Source: Adenophora triphylla var. japonica (lineage: Eukaryota > Streptophyta > Magnoliopsida > Asterales > Campanulaceae). Taken from it: 64,000 nt of DNA. A program made the position numbers and the translations under genes. Below, piece after piece: positions 16,395-27,812 of the stretch; the first letter of the stretch is position 1; each line of letters begins with the position of its first letter. The stretch lies in the NCBI GenBank assembly GCA_022495995.1, contig JAFEMH010002087.1, positions 62,001 to 126,000 on the forward strand, in the 5' to 3' direction. Below the pieces are notes generated by a model that was not told where the DNA came from, searched no databases, and saw nothing but the letters and a program-made list of their open reading frames with translations.

Positions 16395-19012
16395 TGTTGT
16401 CACGACCCTAATCCTAGGCACTATTATGGTCACGTGTGGAGCACGTGGGAGTGGGGTGCATTGCATCTCATGTTAGGCATTATATGGTAATTGAAATAAT
16501 TATGGATTATTTTGATATTTTGATCATTTACGTGATTTAGATGTTAATAAATTAATTTTAATTATATAATGTCTAAATAGATAAATAGAAATTTTTGTAG
16601 TAAAATTAAAATATTGGAAATTTTAAATAAAAGTCTTATAAAAAGATTGAGGTGCTTATGTGTCAAAAGTGAAACTTAAGGATTTAATTGTAATAACTCA
16701 ATCTTGAATAAACTAAAGTGTAACATTGCTTTATATATATTCTAATTGCAGTTTCCAGAAAAAGAGAGTTTGAGAAAGGAAGAAATACTTTTTCAGTAAG
16801 TTCCTCAGTTTAAATATTATAATTTTACTTCATTCAAAAATTTACCATAAATTTAATATTAGTCCGTTTTTTAATCCGACTGCGTCAAAGTGATCGGGGA
16901 GCTGCGTAGATCGTTCCTAGTCGATTAGAGTTTTTCTTATTTTTGAATTATTTTGGTAAGTTATTATGATTTCTTTCAATAATTGCTCATTCCGTGTTAA
17001 ATGTTGTTATTATGTGATATAAATGGTTCTTGGAATTTTTGATCATTTTATTTGGCTTTTGAAATAAAAGGAAAATGAATTTTTGGTATAAGGTTTTGAT
17101 ATAAGGTTTTGGTTTAAAATGGCCATGCTAGATATACTGGGTTAGTGGTCTTCACGTAGTAACCGTGTAATAGGCCTTGGGTCATAACAATCTCAATTAT
17201 AACTTTGTAAGTGTATATGAGAAACAAATTTATCTCACACCCTCTGCCTTGTTTTCTCTTCTCCTCTTTGTTTCTTTCTTGTTGAAAAATAGAGCATGAG
17301 CACTATTTTATGAGGCATAACAAAGGAAATGAGTAAAAATGGAAAAATGGTTCAAGGCTTGCTGATGTTTGAATATTAGTAATGGAAATTGCTAAAGGGC
17401 ACGACTCGGGCTCGTGGGCACGAGTCGTCCCTTGTCCTTTTCACTCGTGTCACTAGTCGTGAGAAATAAGTCAGTCGTGCTGGAGAAGGGCACGAGTCGT
17501 GTCATGGGGCACGAGTCGTGCCCAGTGTTGTTTTCAGTGTATCAGTTTCAGACCAATTAAACCCTAATTTACCTAATATATTTTTAATCCCTCTTTGACT
17601 ATAATTCTAGTATAACATTAGGGCTTTTCAATGAAGCCTTAAATGGTCCAAATTGATATAGGGAAGTTCTTTAAAAATGGTCCTGAAAATGGTTGAAAGC
17701 CATTTCGAAAACTTAGCTAACATTGTTAAAACTTGGTAAATTATTCTTGGACCTTTATAGAAGGTGCCCAATATTGTGTAATGAATATTTAGGGCTTACT
17801 TGTGATTCATTGTGGCCATATTTGATTATATATTCATTATTGGTTGTGCAAATAGCGTCCAAAATATATGTTGCACTACTTTATTGGTTTGGGCATGAGT
17901 ATTAATACCATGTTGTTGGATTGTTATTATTCAATAGTGTATGAAAAATATGTTGCACTATTGTGATGATTTAACATAAGTAATAGTACCATGTTATGTG
18001 TTGATATCCCAAGTGGGAATTTATTTTCAAGTAACTATTATGTGCTTGAATGTGGTTATATCAGCTGAGGTTTAGGGGTATAATGGGATACAATCACTTT
18101 ATAGAAGACGTTCTATAAGGGTAATTGAGTTACATTATACATGTACTGTCCCCTTCTGCGGCTACATATTGGGATAATAGCTTCTGTATTGAGCCAAAAG
18201 CCTTACAATTAGCTGGATTATTGGGATCAGGTGAATATGCCTAAGCATTTCACGAGGGGAGTATTTGTTACTCTCACTTTTATCTTATTCGGAACAGGTG
18301 AATATGCCAAAGCAGTTCACGAGGGGAGTATTTATTACTCTCACTTTTGTAAGCCATTTGATTTTGGGTGGATATGCATATGCAGTCCACAAAAGGGGGT
18401 ATTTATTACTCTCATGTTGTACGACATATTGTTCAGACGGGAAAGGTAAAATAAGGTAACGTAACGTGTTTACCGCTTTACCAATGTGATTATGAGCAAC
18501 CTTTTTATGTGTTGCATATTATACGGCATATTGTTGCATCAATAATAACTTATTGAGATTTATTCTCACCCTTCTCCCTTTACTGTTTTAGATCCCGCTG
18601 AGACAGGTGGACCAGACCTGTGAGGCCGGAAAGGAGTTTGGACCGAGTTCTTTTGGGTTGTCAGGGTATGTATATGATTTGGGAGTTGGGAGTGGTTATG
18701 GTTATTATTATTATATTGGGGAAACAGTTATAAATCATTTTCAGTTGTGTTCTGTTGTAGCTAAATATGGAATTGGGTGTCTTTCTAAGTTGTCTTTTGT
18801 AAGCCTTTACAATTACAGTTTGTAATTAAACATGTTATATCTTTTTAAAGTTGGTTTATATATCACCTCCAAGTGGAGATGTTATATTGGGTTGTTAAAT
18901 GTTGTTTTACTTTTCAAGTTAAATAAAATAAAAAGTTTTTTTTGGGAGGTGATTTGGGACGCTCCAACTCGGGGCACGAGTTTATAGGTCCCGGGTCTGG
19001 GAGGGCCCCACA
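16395..19012 (+). repeat. 5' LTR of element A
   Basis: It begins TGTTGTCACGACCC (a start at 16398 is equally possible) and ends GGCCCCACA just before the primer-binding site. Inside are a cluster of GGGCACGA/TCGTGCCC dyads (17398-17523) and a degenerate tandem repeat of about 65 bp with GAGGGGAGTATTT (18229-18415). The open stretches at 18231-18825 are not genes. Confidence 0.8.
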
Positions 19013-19014
19013 GT

Positions 19015-19026
19015 TGGTATCAGAGC
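19015..19026 (+). other. Primer-binding site of element A (tRNA-iMet type)
   Basis: TGGTATCAGAGC immediately after the LTR is complementary to the 3' end of plant initiator tRNA-Met. A second copy lies at 21659-21670 because of the tandem duplication. Confidence 0.9.
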
Positions 19027-19113
19027 ATTGGTTTAGAAGTCAAGGGTAGATGTCTAGTCTAAGGGGGAGTGTGTGATAACTGACGACGAGTGTTTAATGC
19101 AGAAATTTGTTCA

Positions 19114-20130
19114 ATGGCGGGAAATGGTGATGACCAACAAAGGGATCAAGGAAATGGGGGTAATATGGGAACAGGAGAAGACCAAAATGCGGATATGATG
19201 AGTATGTTCAGGGTGTTTTTACAGAACATGGCAGCTCTGGGACAAGCTCAACATCAACCTGGAGGACGACAAGGTTATGGGTTAGAGAAGTTTGTACAGA
19301 TGAATTCACCAAGTTTTAATGGAAATCCGGATCCGTTCAAGGCAGAAAGATGGCTAGAAGCAATGAACAAAATCTTTGAGTCCATGGGAAGTCCCGATGA
19401 AGAAAAGGTTAGGTGTGCCGTTTTCAAGCTTGAAGGTCCAGCAGATCATTGGTGGCAAGTTTTGAAGGGAAGTTGGGAGCGGGATCATACGCCCCAAACT
19501 TGGGATAATTTCACTCAGAAGTTCGAGGATTATTTTATTTCAATGGTTACCCAGGATAAGAAGGAGGTGGAGTTCTTACATCTGGAGCATGGAACCATGA
19601 CGGTAGCTCAGTATTCGGCAAGGTTCACGGAATTGGCTCGGTATTGCACGCACTTGGTACCAAATGAAGTGAGGAGAGTTTATCGGTTTGAGGCCCGAGT
19701 TTAGGAAACAATTATCAATTTATGACTTTACCGATTATCAGGCAACCGTGGATAGAGCATATAGAATCGAGAATGCCACTGAGGAGTACCGAGGAAGATC
19801 AGAAAGGGGTGGTAGAAGCAAGTCAAAGTATCAAGGACAAGGCTCCAGACTGATCAGAGGGCAGCCAAGTTCTTCGGTTTCTGAAAGTGTTCGAGGGGTA
19901 CATGTTGCAGCTTCTACGGCTCAGCCAGTATCTGGCCAATATGGGATGGTTTGTAAATTTTGCAAGAAGATTGGACATACAGAAGATAGGTGTTGGAGCA
20001 AACAAGGGAATGTATGAATTGTGGAGAAATGGGGCACTTCAGAAAAGATTGTCCTAAATTTCGACGGGGACAGGCTTCAGGCAGTGGTCAGGAAGGAGGG
20101 TAACAAAGAGGTGGTACAAAGAGAGATAAG
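19114..20130 (+). pseudogene. gag: gag of element A, copy 1 (frameshifted)
   Basis: This is the structural gag protein of a Ty3/gypsy element, which would package the element RNA. It starts MAGNGDDQQRDQGNGG and contains the gag core with ADHWWQVLKGSWERD. The frame is lost near 19690, where 11 bp are missing between two GGTTTG repeats. The next frame runs on through a partial zinc knuckle (CKFCKKIGHTEDRC) and is lost again near 20009 by one missing A. It then fuses to LTR sequence at 20130. Confidence 0.9.
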
Positions 20131-21757
20131 TCAGTCGTGCTGGAGAAGGGCACGAGTCGTGCCCAATGCTGTTTTCAGTGTATCAGTTTCAGACTAATAA
20201 AACCCTAATCTACCTAATTTATTTTTCATCCCTCTTTGACTATAATTCTTGTATAACATTAGAGCTTTTCAATGAATCCTTAAATGGTCCAAATTTATAT
20301 AGGGAAGGTCTTTAAAAATGGTACTGAAAATGGTTGAAAGCCATTTCGAAAACTTAGCTAACATTGTTAAAACTTGGTAAATTATTCTTGGACCTTTATA
20401 GAAGGTACCCAATATTGTGTAATGAATATGTAGGGCTTACTTGTAATTCATTGTGGCCATATTTGATTACATATTCATGATTGGTTGTGCAAATAGCGTC
20501 CAAAATATATGTTGCACTACTTTATTGGTTTGAGCATGAGTATTAATACCATGTTGTTGGATTGTTATTATTCAATAGTGTATGAAAAATATGTTGCACT
20601 ATTGTGATGATTTAACTTAAGTAATAGTACCATGTTATGTGTTGATATCCCAAGTGGGAATTTATTTTCAAGTAACTATTATGTGCTTGAATGTGGTTAT
20701 ATCAGCTGAGGTTTAAGGGGTATAATGGGATACAATCACTTTATAGAAAACGTTCTATAAGGGTGATTGAGTTACATTATACCTGTACTGTCCCCTTTTG
20801 CGGCCACAGATTGGGATAATAGCTTCTGTATTGAGCCAAAAGCCTTACAGTTAGCTGGATTATTGGGATCAGGTGAATATGCCTAAGCATTTCATGAGGG
20901 GAGTATTTGTTACTCTCACTTTTATCTTATTCAGAACAGGTAAATATGCCTAAGCAGTTCACGAGGGGAGTATTTATTACTCTCACTTTTGTAAGCCATT
21001 TGATTTTGGGTGGATATGCATATGCAGTCCACGGAAGGGGGTATTTATTACTCTCATGTTGTACGACATATTGTTCAGACGGGAAAGGTAAAATAAGGTA
21101 ACGTAACGTGTTTACCGCTTTACCAATGTGATTATGAGAAACCTGTTTATGTGTTGCATATTATACGGCATATTGTTGCATCCATAATAACTTATTGAGA
21201 TTTATTCTCACCTCTTTTCCTTTTACTCTTTTAGATCCCGCTGAGACAGGTGGACCAGACCGGTGAGGCCGGAAAGGAGTTTGGACCGAGTTCTTTTGGG
21301 TTGTCTGGGTATGTATATGATTTGGGAGTTGGGAGTAGTTGTGGTTATTATTATTATATTGGGGAAACAGTTATAAATCATTTTCAGTTGTGTTCTGTTG
21401 TAGCTAAATATGGAATTGGGTGTCTTTCTAAGTTGGCTTTTGTAAGCCTTTACAATTACAGTTTGTAATTAAACAGGTTATATCTTTTTAAAGTTGGTTT
21501 ATATATCACCTCCAAGTGGAGATGTTATATTGGGTTGTTAAATGTTGTTTTACTTTTCAAGTTAAATAAAACAAAAAGTTTTTTTTTGGGAGGTGATTTG
21601 GGACGCTCCAGCTCGGGGCACGAGTTTATAGGTCCCGGGTCTGGGAGGGCCCCACAGTTGGTATCAGAGCATTGGTTTAGAAGTCAAGGGTAGATGTCTA
21701 GTCTAAGGGGGAGTGTGTGATAACTGACGACGAGTGTTTAATGCAGGAATTTGTTCA

Positions 21758-22813
21758 ATGGCGGGAAATGGTGATGACCAACAAAGGGATCAAGGAAATG
21801 GGGGTAATATGGGAACAGGAGAAGACCAGAATGCGGAGATGATGAGTATGTTCAGGGTGTTTTTACAGAACATGGCAGCTCTGGGACAAGCTCAACATCA
21901 ACCTGGAGGACGACAAGGTTATGGGTTAGAGAAGTTTGTACAGATGAATTCACCAAGTTTTAATGTAAATCTGGATCCATTCAAGGCAAAAAGATGGCTA
22001 GAAGCAATGAACAAAATCTTTGAGGCCATGAGAAGTCCCGATGAAGAAAAGGTTAGGTGTGCCGTTTTCAAGCTTGAAGGTCCAGCGGATCATTGGTGGC
22101 AAGTTTTGAAGGGAAGTTGGGAGCGGGATCATACGCCCCAAACTTGGGATAATTTCACTCGGAAGTTCGAGGATTATTTTATTTCAATGGTTACTCGGGA
22201 TAAGAAGGAGGTGGAGTTCTTACGTCTGGAGCATGGAACCATGACGGTAGCTCAGTATTCAGCAAGGTTCACGAAATTGGCTCGATATTGCACGCACTTG
22301 GTACCACAGGAAGTGAGGAGAGTTTATCGGTTTGTAAAAGGTTTGAGGCCCGAGTTTAGGAAACAATTATCAACTTATGACTTTACCGATTATCAGGCAA
22401 CCGTGGATAGGGCGTATAGAATCGAGAATGCCACTGAGGAGTACCGAGGAAGACCGGAAAGGGGTGGTGGAAGCAAGTCAAAGTATCAAGGACAAGGCTC
22501 CAGATTGATCAGAGGGCAGCCAAGTTCTTCAGTTTCCGGAAGTGTTCGAGGGGTACATGTTGCAGCTTCTACGGCTCAGCCAGTATCTGGCTAATATGGG
22601 ATGGTTTGTAAATTTTGCAAGAAGATTGGACATACAGAAGATAGGTATTGGAGCAAACAAGGGAAATGTATGAATTGTGGAGAAATGGGGCACTTCAGAA
22701 AAGATTGTCCTAAATTTCGACGGGGACAGGCTTCAGGCAGTGGTCAGCAAGGAGGGCAACAAAGAGGTGGTACAAAGAGAGATAAGGAAGGGAAAGCAAA
22801 AGAGAAAGTCTAA
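21758..22813 (+). pseudogene. gag: gag of element A, copy 2 (one nonsense codon)
   Basis: The same gag is read here in one frame for 351 codons, except for a TAA at 22592-22594 where copy 1 has CAA. The C-terminus is fuller than in copy 1: CKFCKKIGHTEDRY is followed by a complete CCHC knuckle, CMNCGEMGHFRKDC, and a basic tail. The first knuckle has lost its last Cys (TGT to TAT) relative to copy 1. It leads directly into protease remains. Confidence 0.9.
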
Positions 22814-23784
22814 GGTCGAGTCTTTGCTTGTGGTCATGGAGAGATAGATCCCTCCGCAGTTATTAGATATATATTACCTGTCTCAGGAGTTAAGGCTCAT
22901 ATTTTTATAGATCCCAGTTCATCCCATTCTTATGTGGCATTGCATTTTTGCTTTTACTTGCATAAATTGCCTAAGAGTTTTTTTTTATGTGTTGGAGATT
23001 TCTACTCTTATGGGAGAGTACCTCGAATCTTCTCTGTTTTACCACAGTTGTGAGTGGTTATATGTAGGCACGTATTGCCTGTTGAATTGGTAGAGTTACC
23101 AATTCGTGATTTTGATGTTATACTTGGCCTGGACTGGTTAAGTAGTTGGCATGCATGAGTAGACTGTCGTAAGAAGCGAGTCTTCTTTTCTAGGCATGAT
23201 TTGCCTAGGTTTGTGTTTGATGTGGATAAGTCATTATTTGGTATTCATGTGATATAGGCATTAAAGGCCCGAAAGTATTGTCTAAAAGGGTGTGAAAATT
23301 ATTTGGTTTATGTGTTAGACTTGAGTAATAAGTCACCCGAAGTATCTTATGTGTCGGGTGAGAGTGAGTTGTAAATGTGTTTCAACGGAGTATGTCATGC
23401 CTCCAGATAGGGAAATGGAATTCTGTATTGATTTAATGCCAGGTTCAATGCCGATATCAAAAGCACCTTATAGAATGGCACTGGCTGTGTATATGGATAT
23501 GATGAGTAGAGATTTTAAAACTTACCTTGATAACCTTGTGGTAATATTTATGGATGATATCCTTGTTTATTCAAAGTCCCGAGAAGATCATGAAAAATTA
23601 TTTGCGAATGGTGTTATTTGTTCTTTGTGAGAAGCAATTGTTTGCAAAGTTCGGCAAGTGTGAGTTTTGGCTCGAGAGGATTTCATTTTGGGTCATGAAG
23701 TTTCAAGCTCGGGTTTTATCGTTGATCCTTCGAATATTGAGGCCGTGGTTAAATGGAATCAACCTTCGACAGTTGAAATTACCC
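22814..23784 (+). pseudogene. pol: Decayed protease and reverse transcriptase of element A
   Basis: The frames here are broken. A protease remnant includes the active-site region as IDPSSSHSYVA and then FDVILGLDWLSSWHA. A deletion joins the linker [22 protein letters not shown] to the RT core, which keeps [17 protein letters not shown], the catalytic YxDD-type motif. The sequence continues with CEFWLERISF and VKWNQPSTV and then stops matching at about 23781. The RT region between the entry motif and the DD motif is mostly deleted. Confidence 0.9.
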
Positions 23785-25630
23785 GGATCGCGCGCGGGCT
23801 GCGCGGCGAGCGGTTGTCTTTCGCGGATGTTTGGGACCTCGCTTTCGGGAAGGAGAGGAGTCGCCACGCGGTTTTGTATTTTGAGTCCAAACATTGAAAA
23901 ATGGCTTATGAAAAAATGTGTCGTTTTTATTGGTAGCAAAAATTTGGAAAAGGCTTTGAAAAGGGTGTCGTTTTTATTGGTAGCAAAAACTTGGAAAAGG
24001 CTTTGAAAAGGGTGTCATTTTTATTGGTAGCAAAAACATGACAAAAGGCTTTTTAGTACCAGAGATTGTTAGGTTTGGAGGTCACGTTACGTTTCGGGAA
24101 GAGTATTTTGAGATCACCCGAAATGCCTCGTATGACGAGTCTTTCTACCTTTCTCGAAATTGTGTGTGTCTGTGTGTGTGTTTGAATTTCGAAAATGGGG
24201 GCTTGAATGACAAGCTTAATCTTGGTTTGAATGTCAAACATTGGTTTTATGATTCTTTTGGAAAAAGCGAGCGTTTGAATGACAAACATCGGTTTTGGAG
24301 TTTTTTAGGAAAATAGGTGCGAGTGACGAGTTTTGAATCTTTAACTTAAGTGTCAAATGTTGACTTTTAAGAAAAGAGCGTTTGAATGTCAAACGTCGAG
24401 TTTTGAGTTTAAAGATGATCGTTTGGATGCCAAACGTCACTTTGCGCGTTTTGAAAGAGAGTTCGAATGACGAACTCCGGTTTTGAACCGGGCATTACAT
24501 TGTTAGCGATTTTACGGGAAAAAAGCATTAAATGAGATGCGATCAACGAATCATTTTGTGACTCGGAATTTTGATATGTAAATACTATCACGAGCCAAAT
24601 GGCTCGGACTTGTAAATGACAGTATTTAAAATGCGGTATCAACGGAATCAAACGATCCGGATTTTAAAAGTGCGATCAACGAACCAAACAGCTCGGACTT
24701 GTAAAGTTGCGTAATGTAAATGACATTCAACGTATCAAATGATCCGGATTTTAAATGACTATCACGAACCGAAAGGTTCGGACTATAAAGTTGCGTAATG
24801 TAAATGACATTCAACGGATCAAACGATCCGGACCGTTAAATGACATAAAAAGTAAAGAAACGGGGCCGGAACACCGTTTTAACCCGAGATTACTTCTCTT
24901 ACGGGAGAGAAGAGGATCTTGGACTAAAACGTATCGGACCCCATTGACGGTGACATCTACATTTCAATGACTTTTGACTAAAATGGTTGTAGCGACTGGC
25001 GCGTAAACCTAGATGGAACGAGTGTTTAGGGAGAGAGAGTGTTACTTATGGCTAGGGGTTGACTCTTTTGGCTCGGTTGACGTATACGGGATACGGTTTA
25101 GTGTTTGGAAAGGTGTTTCGAGGTTGTTTGGTTTGTGTTTGATTGAAATACGAGATTTTCATGCAAATCGAGACAAAACGGGGCTCGAGAGAGGGTAAAA
25201 TGTGTTTATGTCGTGGGCTATGGTGAAAATGGATAATGTTTTTATCTCCTTTGAAATGTTTGACAACCCTCTGTATTTATAGGGTGAAATTGTAAAAGAG
25301 TCCGGAAGGACTTATCCTGAATTTGGGGGGGGGAGGTTTGTGGTATTTTAGAAATTGGGAGGACTTGCTGGCAATTCTGTTTTGCCTGAAAAACAGTCCG
25401 GACAGACTGTGACACAATCTCAGGGGCATTTTGGTCTTTTCACTCTGAAATCTGATTGACGTTGACCAGAGGGCCGTGGCATGTGTGCCACGTGCCCCTG
25501 TGACGCACCAGGGCTAGGGTTTTCGTCCCGTTATTCCCGGTTTTGTCCTTTTTTTAAATAACTATCCGGAAAATGTTCGAAATGCCCTCGGAAAGTGCAT
25601 TTTTCAGGAAAAGCTGTACTTTTACGTGTG
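23785..25630 (-). mobile_element. Element B: 3' LTR, inner part (Tat-type, minus strand)
   Basis: This is most of an LTR read leftward. It continues at 40997-41166 once element D is removed. Near its end it carries GCGTGGCGACTCC, the same pre-terminal motif as the LTRs of D and C. A TATA box (TATAAATAC on the minus strand, 25273-25281) has a dyad, CGTGGCA and TGCCACG, upstream of it at 25475-25492. Degenerate repeats occur at 23917-24030 (46-bp unit, three copies) and 24180-24840. The left end against element A is GC-rich and not cleanly defined. Confidence 0.75.
25475..25492 (-). promoter_or_regulatory. Palindrome upstream of TATA in LTR of B
   Basis: Arms CGTGGCA and TGCCACG flank a 4-nt centre, about 195 bp upstream (minus sense) of the TATA box at 25273-25281. 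It may be a binding site for a dimeric regulator; this is inference from symmetry and position. Confidence 0.5.
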
Positions 25631-27791
25631 TGTAAGTACCCAAATCTGGCTCATGCCTTCCGGTTAAGTTTCCCGGCAATTCCCCAGACTTTCCTAAAGT
25701 TCAGGAGCAATTCGGGAACTTTTCCGAACCTTCCGAGAGGCGAAGGAATTACTAGAAATTAAAATTCCACGTTTTCCTTCGGTAGAAAAGCCCTTCTAGA
25801 AGCTGCCACCTTGCAGTCTTCTAGAAGGTAAATGGATAGGGCTTCTTATGTCGTGCGACATATCCTGCCATGACGAATTCTAGAAGCTTCCACCTTGCAT
25901 GTTTCTAGAAGGAAAGCGGTTATGGCTTGTTATGTCGTGCGACATACTAAGCCACTGCCATGCAGCCTATAAATAGAGGCCTGCACCTCTCATTTTAGGG
26001 GAGCCTTTTTCACTCCTTAGTGTGACTCTATCAAGAATATGCCCAGGAGCCTAGTCTCTCTCCTCACATACCCTCCAAAACACATACTAATCCTCTCAAA
26101 TCACTCACCATTCAATCAATCAAACACCACTTCATATACGCACTAAGAACCAACGGTTCTCACTGAACCAAGGCTTGATCTCAGCCCCGGAGGCTGATGT
26201 TTGAAGGCTCCTATATCTAACTTGATATAGGAAGTCGGGGATCTTCAAGGGTAACGATTCTCTATCCTTTTCTCTCCCCCTATATTCCTTATACATGAGA
26301 TCTATGTATTAAATGTGTTGACTTTGATGCATCCAGCGTAAGATCGCATGTTTTAGTCTCATATTGCTTAGATCCACATCTGTTTTTACATCATTTCATG
26401 TAATAGCGTCGGCTTGACATTGTTTTGTATGAACACTCGAGATGAGTGTGGATCCCTCATATCCACACCCTCTTGAAGTGTTCACTATTGACATACTTAC
26501 TCTTTGAGACCCATTTGTGAAGTAACTTGGCTATATTAATGCCTTGCTGCCTCTGTAAATCTCAGTTGCTAAAGTCTCTGCAAGTGGCTAAGTATGTCAC
26601 GCGACATACCTTGCCAGGCAACCTATGTCACGCGACAACTTTGGCCAGTTTGTAGAGCCTTCATCTTTTCAGTTTGTAATCTGATTTCAACCTTTACCAT
26701 GCTGTAATCTAATGTAAATCTGCAATTTAAATAGTATCTTTGTACATATAAATGTCATCTTTTCATTAAAATGTCATCTTCATACATCAAAGTGGCATCC
26801 TTTGCATTAAAGTAGCATCCTTTGCTATTAAAATGATATTTTTTATGCATAAAGTAGCATCCTTTGCACTTAAAATGTCATTTTCACACACAAAGTTGCA
26901 TCCTTTGCATTCAAGGCTTTATCTTTACATCGAAGTAGTATCCTTTGCTTTCAAATGACATCTTTATGCATCCTTTGCACATAAAATGCTATTTTTCTAC
27001 ATAAAGTTGCATCCTTTGTATAAAAAACCATTCTTACATCAAAGAAGCATCCTTTGCACTTAAAATGTCATCTTTTCATTAAAAATGTCATTTTTATCTT
27101 AAATATGCATTCCCTAGTCCCCTTTGGTATTTGATGCATCCTTTGGAGCGGACCGGTGTAAAGATCCTATCTTTACATTGTTTCTTCCATTAAAGGTTCC
27201 ACAATTTCTTTAGAAAGGGATAAACCTTGAACCCTATATCTCCGATCATCACTTGAGACGAGCATAATAGTCCCTATATAAGCTCAATCGTCTCAAGATG
27301 TAGGATTGATGGGCTAAGGATACTCCTTTCTAAAGAACCTCATTTTGGACTATAAGAGGGAGTCCTTCTCTCGGTCACACATGACCCAAGGTCAAATAGT
27401 GATGATCACAAGTCCAAGATGAGGACGGGATCAAAGTCCCGAACACATAAAAATCCAAGGAATCCTGAGCGATAACCAACTAAATGGTTTATACGTCCGG
27501 AAGACAACTTGGAACATCCCCCCTCTTTTCAACACATGCACACAAGAAAGCACGCAAGGAAGCACGAAAAATGGAATCTTGGGAGACTTGCTTCGGCAAG
27601 GCACCTTGGGTGAACGACGATCCGTTCTTTCCAAGGGGTAACTTAACCTCCGAACCCTAATTCCTTTTTTTCAAAGTTTTGAGGAAATCAAAATGGCGTG
27701 GCGACTCCGTTTTTCAAATTAAACCGGATGTCTTCAAACTCAAGTGAATCCAAATTAAAACATAAAAAAGAATTTGGGCACCACATTCACA
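25631..27791 (+). repeat. 5' LTR of element D
   Basis: It starts TGTAAGTACCC and ends CACCACATTCACA. A TATA box (TATAAATAG, 25968-25976) follows two copies of the palindrome TATGTCGTGCGACATA (25847-25862, 25931-25946). Downstream are variant palindromes (26593-26608 and about 26624) and a run of about fourteen degenerate units containing GCATCCTTTGCA (about 26780-27070). The end carries GGCGTGGCGACTCC. Confidence 0.95.
25968..25976 (+). promoter_or_regulatory. LTR promoter TATA box of element D
   Basis: TATAAATAG is a strong plant TATA box. Its counterpart in the 3' LTR is at 39146-39154. Transcription would start some 30 bp downstream, in the CACTCC-rich region. Confidence 0.8.
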
Positions 27792-27794
27792 GTT

Positions 27795-27812
27795 TGGCGA
27801 CTCCGCTGGGGA
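27795..27812 (+). other. Primer-binding site of element D (tRNA-Arg type)
   Basis: TGGCGACTCCGCTGGGGA follows the LTR by three bases. It is complementary to the 3' end expected of a plant tRNA-Arg, the primer known for Ogre/Tat elements. Confidence 0.75.

Larger units (their letters stand above)
17471..22786 (+). repeat. Tandem duplication of about 2.66 kb inside element A
   Basis: Both units (17471-20130 and 20131-22786) start with TCAGTCGTGCTGG from the LTR and end in gag at AAAGAGAGATAAG. The junction at 20130/20131 fuses gag directly to mid-LTR, where both parents share ATAAG. The copies are closely similar. Unit 2 lacks about 23 bp near its start, and unit 1 has an 11-bp gag deletion. 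Confidence 0.95.
16395..23784 (+). mobile_element. Element A: truncated Ty3/gypsy retrotransposon (Tekay/Del-like)
   Basis: The element has a long 5' LTR (16395-19012), a tRNA-iMet-type primer site, gag with a CCHC knuckle, a decayed protease and part of the reverse transcriptase, ending abruptly at about 23781-23784 against the LTR of element B. No 3' LTR is seen in the window. A segment from mid-LTR to late gag is tandemly duplicated (17471-20130 and 20131-22786). The long LTR and gag type suggest the Tekay/Del branch of chromoviruses, but the integrase and chromodomain that would prove it are missing. Multiple stops and frameshifts mark it as dead. Confidence 0.85.

Noticed and set aside
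18231..21468. Paired short ORFs repeated at two places about 2.6 kb apart
   Set aside because: They lie in the LTR of element A and its duplicated copy and have no protein-like features.
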